Assembly: GCF_000759535.1 (NCBI RefSeq)
Contig: NZ_CP009455.1
Location: 1,364,001-1,428,000 of the forward strand
Length of the DNA stretch: 64,000 nucleotides
Reading direction: 5' to 3'
From: Pseudomonas cremoricolorata
GTDB taxonomy: Bacteria > Pseudomonadota > Gammaproteobacteria > Pseudomonadales > Pseudomonadaceae
Below, one piece after another: positions 54,808-63,160 of the stretch (the stretch's first letter is position 1; every line of letters begins with the position of its first letter). A model generated the notes under the pieces. It did no database searches. It had not been told where the DNA came from and saw only the letters and a program-made list of their open reading frames with translations. The translations under genes and the position numbers were made by a program.

Positions 54808-55088
54808 AGACAGTCGCGATTCCTATCGGCGGCGCGCGCCATGGTGCTCGCCCACTGAGCAAGTACTCGGTGGCCGGCAAACAGGGGTCGGTGGGGTTGA
54901 GGTGCAGCAGAGCAGAGCATAGAAATATCCATATTTCGTGCAGGGCGTCATGAGCTTCTTTACCGCAAAGCGTGCGGGCTGATCAGAATTATAGCCTAGT
55001 GATATCACGCTATGGAGGCTGATCTGGCTGAAAAAATCATTTCCAGCGGGATGCAGAAATTTCCGTCGCTTCGAGGTTTCACCACCCT

Positions 55089-55385
55089 CTAGTCTGAGAC
55101 TTTTCGGCCTTTGCGTTTGCGTCCAGGACGCGTGTCAACCACCGCTGGGATGCCTGTCAGCATTCCGACAGGCTCTTCAACAGTCTTTTCAGGAGGCCAG
55201 AAAAGAGGCAGAGCCTCTGCTCTGTGCGCTGCTCTCTGCGCGAGAACTGACCGCGCTTCCTCAATGAATTGCTGCATCATTAGCCATTTGTCGGTTTTTA
55301 TCTTTCGACGCCCCTTCACTTTTTGTCTTCCTCTAACTAGCTTCTGAAGCTTCGAGTAATGATAGGTGGCAAACCGCACTCTCAC
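55089..55385 (-). CDS. Small basic protein of unknown function
   Basis: 98 residues from a GTG. Lys/Arg-rich at both ends (KLVRGRQKVKGRRKIKTDK; RPGRKRKGRKVSD), which suggests nucleic acid binding. No good ribosome-binding site, so the gene is uncertain. Confidence 0.35.
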   Translation of the reverse strand: MRVRFATYHYSKLQKLVRGRQKVKGRRKIKTDKWLMMQQFIEEARSVLAQRAAHRAEALPLFWPPEKTVEEPVGMLTGIPAVVDTRPGRKRKGRKVSD

Positions 55386-55477
55386 TGTCGAGTACTGAAA
55401 TTCTTCAGATTATCGGAAAAACAGACGCCCAGCTGAAATGCCTGACCGATGAATTGTCGGGCTAGCGACAGGGCTAG

Positions 55478-55951
55478 TCATTGATATATCCCAAACTCAA
55501 CCCTATCCAAATAATCCTTAACGACCTGGAATCCAATAGCATTATCTATAAGGTCGATGGGAGTCAGGCCTTCCAAATACCGACATGGACGGCTAAGCCA
55601 GTCTTCAGCAGTTGTTTGTTTTCCAAATACATCACTGGCGCGCTCCAAAATTTTAGCATATTGAAAAGCTACGGCACTTTGATACGCGCTCAGGCGAACC
55701 AGATGATTTTTATTAAGCTGCCTTCGTATGGATCGTCTCGTGGCCCCTACAATTTTTTCACTTACTTGAGGCCTTGAATATAGATTAGACAACGATATCA
55801 TAACAAGAGCATCGTGTAGTGCAAATCCGCAGAGTACCAAAGAGACGACATCGGACGGAGAGAGCTGTCCTATAGGTATTTTAGTTAAACATCCGATAGG
55901 GGTTTGAACTTCGTTGACTGGGATGGATTTACTACTTTGGCTAGTGATCAT
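55478..55951 (-). CDS. Xre/MbcA/ParS-type antitoxin-like protein (DUF2384)
   Basis: 157 residues from MITSQSSKSIPVNEV, chosen for GGAG 8 bases upstream. The C-terminus (VFGKQTTAEDWLSRPCRYL, then EGLTPIDLID) is the toxin-binding DUF2384 domain, and the middle is a helical Xre-like region. Antitoxins of this kind pair with RES-domain NAD-degrading toxins. Neither neighbour is a RES protein, so it is orphaned or paired with something new. Confidence 0.7.
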   Translation of the reverse strand: MITSQSSKSIPVNEVQTPIGCLTKIPIGQLSPSDVVSLVLCGFALHDALVMISLSNLYSRPQVSEKIVGATRRSIRRQLNKNHLVRLSAYQSAVAFQYAKILERASDVFGKQTTAEDWLSRPCRYLEGLTPIDLIDNAIGFQVVKDYLDRVEFGIYQ

Positions 55952-56122
55952 TTCAGATGCTCCAGCAATCGGCTGCACCCCAAAATTATAGCTTATCAAT
56001 CCAGTGACGCTTAGCAGTCGCACGCACTTCTGCTAGGCAACATACTCGGCAATACCAAGGGAAAGGTTCGACGAAGCCTCGCATAAAATCGCAGCCGCTT
56101 CGTCTACCCCAAAAATCACTTA

Positions 56123-56773
56123 TCAACGCACATGCTTTTTGAATATTGCCAGCTTAGCAACCGTCTCATGATAGTTGCTAAAATCTACAGCCATCGCTGG
56201 ATCTGTAAATATTGTTGTATATTGCATGTCTTGGCTGATTGTAACCATAGAGGGATCGACAACCAAATTTTTAGCTTGAATGAAACCCTTTACGATATCG
56301 CGAAATCGCGGCTCGGTATGACGATACTCTGAAGTGTGGATATTGGTAATCTCGCCAGTTCGCACACAGGGTATTCCGTCAGGTGACATATCAAACAATT
56401 GCTGTTTTTGTGCCATTAACTCTACTGCGACTGAGCGCCGACAGGCTTCATAAAAGTCATGGCGTAAGCTGCGAGCTCTTCCGGATACGCATGCTGGATA
56501 TCCAAAGTCAGTAGTACTCCCGTCAATCCTTAAGAGGTGAAAGCAACTTGTGGGGTGATCTGGTGATTTGTTCTTGAAAAATCCTTTAACCCCGAGCCCG
56601 ATTTTTTGCTCTGCGTCTGGATGTCTCTGTAAAAGCTCATACAAGATGTCTTCGTCATCAGAGTTCAAAAACTCTCCGTCAGCGTAGCGGGCAAGCATGG
56701 CTTTGAAGAAAGCCGTTGCCTCAGCTTGCTTGGGGAAGGTCTTACTTGGCAGTACCACAGGTTTTGCAGGCAT
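56123..56773 (-). CDS. DUF3223 (DCL-like) protein
   Basis: The start at MPAKPVVLPSKTF has GGGAGG upstream; 216 residues. FPKQAEATAFFKAMLARYAD, LLQRHPDAEQKIG and LLRIDGSTTDFGYPACVSG match DUF3223, a family related to plant DCL proteins and found in bacterial mobile regions, possibly RNA-binding. The rest (IPCVRTGEITNIHTSEYRH) is its second half. Function in bacteria unknown to me. Confidence 0.7.
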   Translation of the reverse strand: MPAKPVVLPSKTFPKQAEATAFFKAMLARYADGEFLNSDDEDILYELLQRHPDAEQKIGLGVKGFFKNKSPDHPTSCFHLLRIDGSTTDFGYPACVSGRARSLRHDFYEACRRSVAVELMAQKQQLFDMSPDGIPCVRTGEITNIHTSEYRHTEPRFRDIVKGFIQAKNLVVDPSMVTISQDMQYTTIFTDPAMAVDFSNYHETVAKLAIFKKHVR

Positions 56774-57154
56774 ACAAACCTCCCTTTCATTGCACGCGAT
56801 GGTTATCCATGTTCGGCATACCGAGATTACCACACGGTTTTCTCTGCAGATGCACCTTCCATGGTTGCTCATCGTGGAACAAGGTTGACCTACCGCAGAT
56901 TACGCCTGGCCATCGTCCACAGCTGTAATCCGCAAGGTTCAACGAGCAGATTTTTGGGGCAGCAGGTTACGACGGCTAGCGATGTGCTGAGTCACTACCA
57001 AGCAAAATGATCTTTTCAAGCAAGTTACGGAGATTTTTAGCCCACGGATGCAACAAGCCTAAAAAGTAGGCCAAAAATCGCTTGCTGTTTGCTAGCATGG
57101 TCAGTGCGAACGGAAATAGCGTAGACTGACTTAACCATATGTGATCGATAATTT
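56774..57154. other. Intergenic region, divergent promoters expected
   Basis: About 380 bases between the DUF3223 gene (minus) and the second TniQ gene (plus). No convincing gene, hairpin or repeat found. It should hold both promoters. Confidence 0.4.
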
Positions 57155-58051
57155 ATGAGAATCTTTTCACCCTTGCCTGGCGAGTATATTGCTTCAGCCC
57201 TAAAACGAGGAAACGAGTTACTCGGCATTAAATCTATACGCACCGAGGATTTTTATATAAAACCGATACCAAGGGTAGGCTTTGGAATTAGCAAATCCAT
57301 GTTGCCACTGAAGGCTGAATGGAGAGAACATCCAAAATTCAAATTTCCCGAATTCATATCGAAATATAACATCACTGAATCTGTTCTAAACAACCATACC
57401 CTGCACCCACTGAATGCAGCACTAGGCCGTTCGCGAGCATTAACAGAAGTCACTCCAAAAACTTGGACGAGAATTTGCCCTGAATGCGTACTAGAGGACA
57501 TTGAAGAGCATGGGAGCCCGTATATACACCGAAGACATGTATTATCTTTTGTCATGGTCTGTAGCATACACGGCTCACCGCTGATTGACACCTGCCCATA
57601 CTGTTCAGTTAGCATAAAGAAACATGACATAACACATCTACGCATTTGCAGCATACGCTACAAATACTCAAAACAATCAAAATCTCAAAAAAAATCGACT
57701 CCACGGTTATATGCGCAATTCATTGCAGACTTATTGCAATACCGCGGCGCCATGGCCAAAAGTGGTAAAGCTGAGGCTTTAATCTGCTGTAGCGTACACT
57801 TAAAATATGGCCGCAGGCATGCAGATTTTAATGCCAGCATGGGAATAGACTCAGTCATAGAGGAGGAGCTTGGAATATCAGTAAATACAAAAATCAACGT
57901 TTGGTCGATGGACAGGAACATTTCGCTTTATGCTTTCCTAGGATGCCAAACTGCTGAAAACTATCTGAAGCTCCTATCAGATGAAGAATCTGTGAGCCAA
58001 TTAAATAAGGCCTTGGATGACGCTTGGATTACTAAATGGCAACACTATTGA
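57155..58051 (+). CDS. Second TniQ-family protein, short form
   Basis: 298 residues, AT-rich. N-terminal LPGEYIASALKRGNELLG, then a zinc-finger block typical of TniQ: CPECVLEDIEEHGSPYIHRR and VCSIHGSPLIDTCPYC. TniQ/TnsD proteins choose the target site and recruit TnsC. It runs toward tnsD and the two stops are 3 bases apart. Being shorter than TnsD and on the other strand, it may serve a separate target pathway, as the second TniQ does in some Tn7-like elements and CAST systems. Here no Cas genes accompany it. Confidence 0.75.
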   Translation: MRIFSPLPGEYIASALKRGNELLGIKSIRTEDFYIKPIPRVGFGISKSMLPLKAEWREHPKFKFPEFISKYNITESVLNNHTLHPLNAALGRSRALTEVTPKTWTRICPECVLEDIEEHGSPYIHRRHVLSFVMVCSIHGSPLIDTCPYCSVSIKKHDITHLRICSIRYKYSKQSKSQKKSTPRLYAQFIADLLQYRGAMAKSGKAEALICCSVHLKYGRRHADFNASMGIDSVIEEELGISVNTKINVWSMDRNISLYAFLGCQTAENYLKLLSDEESVSQLNKALDDAWITKWQHY

Positions 58052-58054
58052 CAG

Positions 58055-59545
58055 CTAATTTTTACCCCGAAGAAGTGCAAGACATTCTTCATCATTAAGT
58101 TTAGGCACTCTGATACCTGAGAATCGGTACACGACACTCTTCGCACACCCTTCAGTCAACGAATAGGTTTCAATCGCCCACTTAATTTTTCTCACTTGAT
58201 GATCATGGGAAGACTCAAGTAGCTCTTCCATCAATGCAATGCTTGTAGGGAAATTATTTGGCTTTCTCAGAAAGTCATGACCACAGGCTACCAGCCTGCA
58301 TAATGAGGCACGGGTAACCTTCTGCGGTTTACCCTCTGCAGAGCGTAACCGTTCATTCGCGAGCAAAAGCTCGCGCCCAAGCGCAGAGTCTCTTGCCTCC
58401 CAGTCGATCAGGTTCCCTCGTGACCGGATGAAAGGGTGCGCAGCTACATACTGCGCTAACCACTTCCTATCGTGACGGTAGAGCCACAGATAACCAGGCT
58501 TCTCGTGACATTTCAGGTTGTCGCTGGTGGAAAACGCTGATCTGCGAGCTCCAATTTCGCTCTCGTTAGCTAGGTTGGCTGAAACCTTGCCGCACGTGAG
58601 ATCGCCATTGTGGGAAGCAGCTCTTGGGCGGAAGAGCTTCATCTGCTCTAGATCTAAAGCCAGAAGCCAGCAGAGGAAGTAGAACTTGAAAGGCTGCACG
58701 ACTCCGCGTGGTCGCAGGACTCGAAAGACCCAGTCAGGGGAATGGGCGACTTCTTGAAACTCAGGCGCGCGAGGACTGGAAAGGAGACGACGGTCCAGGA
58801 AAGCCCTCAGCATTCGCTCTCGGATCCTCCCTGACTGGATGAATCCCATCTCTTCCAGACGGAGCCTTAGAAATTCACCCGCTAGGAGCGTCTGTACGCT
58901 TGTAGGGTTTTCCAGTCCCCAAAGCTGCATCTCCGCAATCAAGCCGGCTGCCGTCTCACCAGACCATTGCAGTACCGGAGTGCCCTTTGCTTCATCGGGT
59001 AAGAGCATGCAACGCCAATCTGCCCCATCCGGGAATGTCATCGCCCAAAGCACGTCTTTATGAAGGGGACAGATACAGGTGCCAACAGCCTGGTGAACGC
59101 GATGCCAGTAAGCTACGCCGTACCTCAGGAGGTCTTCACTGACGCACCTTTTGCAATACCTGAACGATGCATGCTTCAAAAACCTTGAGGCGGTAAGACC
59201 GAGACTCATTTTGAGCCCTGTACCACGATTGCCAGCCATGGCGACACAGGCGGCGCAATACGTCGCATCGGGTACAAATGGCTGATAAAGAGGCATAAGG
59301 GTAAAGCGATCGATCAGCACGTTTACTGGATAGGCTGTTCCCAGCCGTTGCGACAGCCCCTCCAAACAACACGGTAGAATAGAGCCACATGTCCTGGAAT
59401 ACGCGCCAAATAGTTCCTGGCTTGTCACACGGTAGCTGGGGTTGGCCGACAGCCTGTGGTACCGGACGGCCAAGCTGTATAGCGACTCATCAGGAAACGG
59501 CTCTGGAAAGAAAAATAGACGCTCCACTGAACTCACCCCATTCAT
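58055..59545 (-). CDS. tnsD: TnsD-like TniQ-family target selector
   Basis: The start at MNGVSSVERLFFFPEPF follows the tnsC stop by one base; 496 residues. FPDESLYSLAVRYHRLS opens the TniQ domain; zinc-binding cysteines lie in YCAACVAM, YCKRCVSEDL and CICPLHKDVLW. The long C-terminal half, with WLYRHDRKWL and VRKIKWAIETYSL, is TnsD-like and should bind the attachment site. Tn7 TnsD binds the end of glmS; the target of this protein must be read from the flank of the right end, which is outside the window. Confidence 0.85.
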   Translation of the reverse strand: MNGVSSVERLFFFPEPFPDESLYSLAVRYHRLSANPSYRVTSQELFGAYSRTCGSILPCCLEGLSQRLGTAYPVNVLIDRFTLMPLYQPFVPDATYCAACVAMAGNRGTGLKMSLGLTASRFLKHASFRYCKRCVSEDLLRYGVAYWHRVHQAVGTCICPLHKDVLWAMTFPDGADWRCMLLPDEAKGTPVLQWSGETAAGLIAEMQLWGLENPTSVQTLLAGEFLRLRLEEMGFIQSGRIRERMLRAFLDRRLLSSPRAPEFQEVAHSPDWVFRVLRPRGVVQPFKFYFLCWLLALDLEQMKLFRPRAASHNGDLTCGKVSANLANESEIGARRSAFSTSDNLKCHEKPGYLWLYRHDRKWLAQYVAAHPFIRSRGNLIDWEARDSALGRELLLANERLRSAEGKPQKVTRASLCRLVACGHDFLRKPNNFPTSIALMEELLESSHDHQVRKIKWAIETYSLTEGCAKSVVYRFSGIRVPKLNDEECLALLRGKN

Positions 59546-59546
59546 G

Positions 59547-60995
59547 TCACCAAGTGGCGTCTTTATCCACCCAGCCGTGCTGTTCGAGTTGAGTCTGCAC
59601 ATCTTTTTCTTTGATGAAATGGGCTTTCTTAACAACCCCGTCTTCAACCGGGACTAATGGCCGACTAGCTACCTTGGGAGCATCTTTGTCCTCATATTCA
59701 CTCACAGGGGCAATTGAAGCCTGAGTCAGCAGAGAGAGATGTGACCTGTCCGCTCGCCGCGCCAGATCGTAGTTCATCATCTGAGCGATCTGGTCCTTCG
59801 TGGGCATCATGTCCTCAAAGTCAGCGATCTGCAGAGGGTCACCGCTTCGAAGCGCTTCGATGGGCTTGTGCAGCAGCCTCATCTGGTTGTCATAAACCTG
59901 CTGCAGCACCGCTGGTGTGATCGAGTCAATGTCCTCCCAAATGACGTGGCGTTGAGCAAGCATCAGGAGTTTGGCGAGAAAATCTGTGTTGCCCTGACTG
60001 AGGTCGTAGATTTTGGATAGGAGTTCATCGCTCAACGGAGCACGAGACGTCGTCCAGTCATAGGCCCATAACTGTGAGACCAGATGCGCCCAAAATGGAT
60101 CGTCCTCGCTGAATCGATCGAAGGCGATAGGGCCCATCCCTGCAGCTCGCCGAGCATTTCGCAAAACACCTGAAAAGAGCGGGAGCATTGCGTTTGTACC
60201 GACATAGACCAGCGGTACACCAGCGTCATTTGATAGCGTAACGAAAAAGTTGAGCAGTTTCTCCCGGTCCTGCCCCCCTCGCGACGAGCAAAGATGCTGC
60301 ATCTCATCAATGATCAGTGCACCGATGAAAAAAGTTTTGCACAGCTGGCTGATGTGCTGAAGCATCACACTGATGCTGTTACCGGCAGCACCTTTGCGAG
60401 AGTACTTCTCAATGCCTAGCGCTGAATCCAGAGCGGCGAAAAATGCCACGCAGAAGCCTCTCAGCGATCCATCGTGCGGACATTCGATCTTGAGCCAAAC
60501 AACCTGGGTCTCAATGAAAATCTGCTCTTTGTACTGACTATGGCTGATGACCTGTGGATAGAGCCTAGCTATAGAATTAAGGGCTGTGGTTTTACCCATG
60601 CCGCTCAATCCGATCAGAGTAAGGGTTTCTGCTGAGGACATAAAACCATGGCCTCTGACCTCAGCAGACGATGGCAGCCGATATCTGACGGTGGAGGCCA
60701 GCAGCGGATTTCGCCCGGTATATCCGTACCGGATCAGCTGACTAAACAAATCTTCAAGGCGCAGGTGAATTTCAAAGGGTACGACGATGTCCTTCATCCT
60801 GTTGATACCATGACCACGCAGCTTGGGCTCCAGGGCACGCTCCGCATCGTCAGGCTTCTTCGGGAGATTCCCAACGCGCCTGACGACATCAATATCGGAG
60901 AGAATCCTCGGAAGGCACTCGATAAGTGGATTGCCATCGTACTGAGGCATCCCGGTAGGACTGTATTCAGCAGGAGCGAAACTGAAGTCACTCAT
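59547..60995 (-). CDS. tnsC: TnsC, AAA+ transposition regulator
   Basis: 482 residues. Walker A GLSGMGKTT at 129-137, Walker B ALIIDEMQHL at 226-235, and sensor region VPLVYVGTNAM. It forms filaments on DNA and links target selector to transposase. The ATG overlaps the tnsB stop by 4 bases; the stop is one base before tnsD. The C-terminal tail (VASRPLVPVEDG...) is probably the TnsA/B contact. Confidence 0.9.
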   Translation of the reverse strand: MSDFSFAPAEYSPTGMPQYDGNPLIECLPRILSDIDVVRRVGNLPKKPDDAERALEPKLRGHGINRMKDIVVPFEIHLRLEDLFSQLIRYGYTGRNPLLASTVRYRLPSSAEVRGHGFMSSAETLTLIGLSGMGKTTALNSIARLYPQVISHSQYKEQIFIETQVVWLKIECPHDGSLRGFCVAFFAALDSALGIEKYSRKGAAGNSISVMLQHISQLCKTFFIGALIIDEMQHLCSSRGGQDREKLLNFFVTLSNDAGVPLVYVGTNAMLPLFSGVLRNARRAAGMGPIAFDRFSEDDPFWAHLVSQLWAYDWTTSRAPLSDELLSKIYDLSQGNTDFLAKLLMLAQRHVIWEDIDSITPAVLQQVYDNQMRLLHKPIEALRSGDPLQIADFEDMMPTKDQIAQMMNYDLARRADRSHLSLLTQASIAPVSEYEDKDAPKVASRPLVPVEDGVVKKAHFIKEKDVQTQLEQHGWVDKDATW

Positions 60996-63160
60996 TGATC
61001 GGTCCCATCACTCACGTTGACCACCAGTTTCAGGAATGCAGCGCTTCTCCCTGAACTAGGTTTACTGGCGACTGGTTTGGGATTTTCCGCTGTGATTGCC
61101 GAGTTATCCACAACACGTAGCTGATTCAGATCAGCGGTGTGCTGGTCACGCTCGTTTTGAGCCTCTGAGGCACGCTTGGAACGCTTGTCCCGCTTGAATT
61201 CAGCATTCGACTTAGGGCTTCCTTGAGCTGCGCGCTTCGATTTAGCCCGATCAAGGATATCTTCCTGACGCGCTTTCAATTGTACCGCAGTGTTAACAGC
61301 TTCATACCGTGCGTCAGGTGAGACTTGATTCAGAATTTTGATCATATCAAGTACTTCTTCCATACGCAGTCCACCGTACTTTTGCCGTTGCTGCGGTACT
61401 ATTGTAAGTGGCTCAAAACCCGCTTCGGATTTAATCCAACAGTTCTCAATAGAATTCGGATCGTAGTAAACCCTAACATAAGTCGTTTTAAAATTGTATG
61501 AACGTTCTAACCACGCCTCTCGAATTGCTGTTTCACAAGTATACAGCACGCCTTGGAACATAATTCCCCCTCGGCTAATACGGCACTCCTGTGAAGGCAA
61601 CAGAGCGATTTTGAGTTCAGCGGCTGAAACCACTTTAGAATTAATCAGGCTATTGGCCATGGACCACTTCCAAATACTTATTGGAGTTGGCTCTACTCCT
61701 GCAGCAATCATCTCACGATTCAGAATGTGGGGCACTCGAAGGCTTTTATTGTGAGCCAGCACACCCAATATCACCATCTCGGTAAATTCATCGATGTCGA
61801 AGATTGCGTCAAGCTGATAATCCCGATCCCCGCGCTCCATTTTTCGGGCATCAACTCCACCAGGTACAAATTTTAGGTCCAATTTTTCATTTATCAAACG
61901 AAACCGGCTTTCAATGATAGCTTTCCAATCTGGCCGAAAGGGCGGCAAAATCTTAACGTCAATACCCAAAGACTTGGTCATCGCCTCACCGGCCTCACTC
62001 AAAAGCTCGGCACGATCCGCGACAAGTTCGACCGGGAGATGAGCGCATGGCCATTCGGTTTCATTGATGTCAATACCGTATCGTTTGCAGAAATCTACCT
62101 TTGGCGTGCAAGCGTTGTAAATAGCATGCCTAGCACCATTCCAACTCGGCCCTTCAAGGCCGACGTGGATACCCACGATCATTCTTGTAAATGTATCCAC
62201 GATCACGTAGAGCACAGGCCGTCCGATCAACCACAATCTATTGACACGGTGTACTAAATAAACATCGGCAATCGTCGAATCTATTTCATATCTATGTCCA
62301 GCACCATACAAGCCCTTAGATGCCGAGCCTACGAGTGCTCGATGATCTTTATAAAAGCGAATAGCTCCTCCACGCTCCTTCAACTTATAGAGATCATCGA
62401 AGTATAATTTCCCATGATACGTGAGTTGATGGACAGATGGATAACTGCCCCGTACCACATCGCCTTTCGTGCCGTCAGTTGAAACCTCCGTGTAGAACTT
62501 ATTTAACATCCAGATATGTGCGTCTTTCACCGTTCCGCATTTTCCACTCGCGAAGCGCCTATAAGCCATGCGAATGTGAGTCAGATGACGACTTTCAAGC
62601 TTAATAGCGCCATCACCACTAACAACCACTCCACGATACTTAGGCGGACGTCCTGGGATGATGCCGGACGCCCGGCTTTTCTCCTTTCCTGGACCGCCAC
62701 AGGTGCTGGTATTCCACAGGAACGCATTACGAGACTGCCCCATGCTCCAATAACGATAAAGAAGTCGGTAGATCTGCTTACGATCTACCGCCACTAGTTT
62801 CGCATGAGCCGAAATGAGAGCACCAAAATCCGTAGTCAGAATGTCTAAAGGTGTTTGGCCTTCCACTAAGTCACGAATTAGATCCCAATTCCTGTCCCTG
62901 CTCCGTTTCTCATTCTCGCTTATTTGATCATCACTTCTGAGCAGGTGCATTGGAACCATTTCAGAATTTAGAGCAGCCGCACCGGAGTCGATTTCTTCGA
63001 TAAGAAGTGACTTTTCAATCTGCCAAGGCTTGGTCGGATTTATGCAAAGCTTAATCACCCATACAAAATCTTCGTTAATACCCAAAACTCTAACAGGCTG
63101 CTCAAGCAGGCTAGAGCCCTCACCTGGCGAAACTATGCAGTTAACTCGCAGATTTAGCAT
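60992..63160 (-). CDS. tnsB: TnsB, DDE transposase
   Basis: 722 residues. Catalytic triad Asp294 (YEIDSTIADV), Asp382 (ELVADRAELL) and Glu417 (KAIIESRFR), spaced 88 and 35 residues apart, as in Tn7 TnsB as I recall it. Helix-turn-helix domains precede it (DRKQIYRLLYRYW; MAYRRFASGK), and a basic tail (RAKSKRAAQGSPKSNAEFKR) follows. It binds the repeats at the ends and cuts the 3' strands. Overlaps tnsA by 20 bases. Confidence 0.93.
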   Translation of the reverse strand: MLNLRVNCIVSPGEGSSLLEQPVRVLGINEDFVWVIKLCINPTKPWQIEKSLLIEEIDSGAAALNSEMVPMHLLRSDDQISENEKRSRDRNWDLIRDLVEGQTPLDILTTDFGALISAHAKLVAVDRKQIYRLLYRYWSMGQSRNAFLWNTSTCGGPGKEKSRASGIIPGRPPKYRGVVVSGDGAIKLESRHLTHIRMAYRRFASGKCGTVKDAHIWMLNKFYTEVSTDGTKGDVVRGSYPSVHQLTYHGKLYFDDLYKLKERGGAIRFYKDHRALVGSASKGLYGAGHRYEIDSTIADVYLVHRVNRLWLIGRPVLYVIVDTFTRMIVGIHVGLEGPSWNGARHAIYNACTPKVDFCKRYGIDINETEWPCAHLPVELVADRAELLSEAGEAMTKSLGIDVKILPPFRPDWKAIIESRFRLINEKLDLKFVPGGVDARKMERGDRDYQLDAIFDIDEFTEMVILGVLAHNKSLRVPHILNREMIAAGVEPTPISIWKWSMANSLINSKVVSAAELKIALLPSQECRISRGGIMFQGVLYTCETAIREAWLERSYNFKTTYVRVYYDPNSIENCWIKSEAGFEPLTIVPQQRQKYGGLRMEEVLDMIKILNQVSPDARYEAVNTAVQLKARQEDILDRAKSKRAAQGSPKSNAEFKRDKRSKRASEAQNERDQHTADLNQLRVVDNSAITAENPKPVASKPSSGRSAAFLKLVVNVSDGTDQ

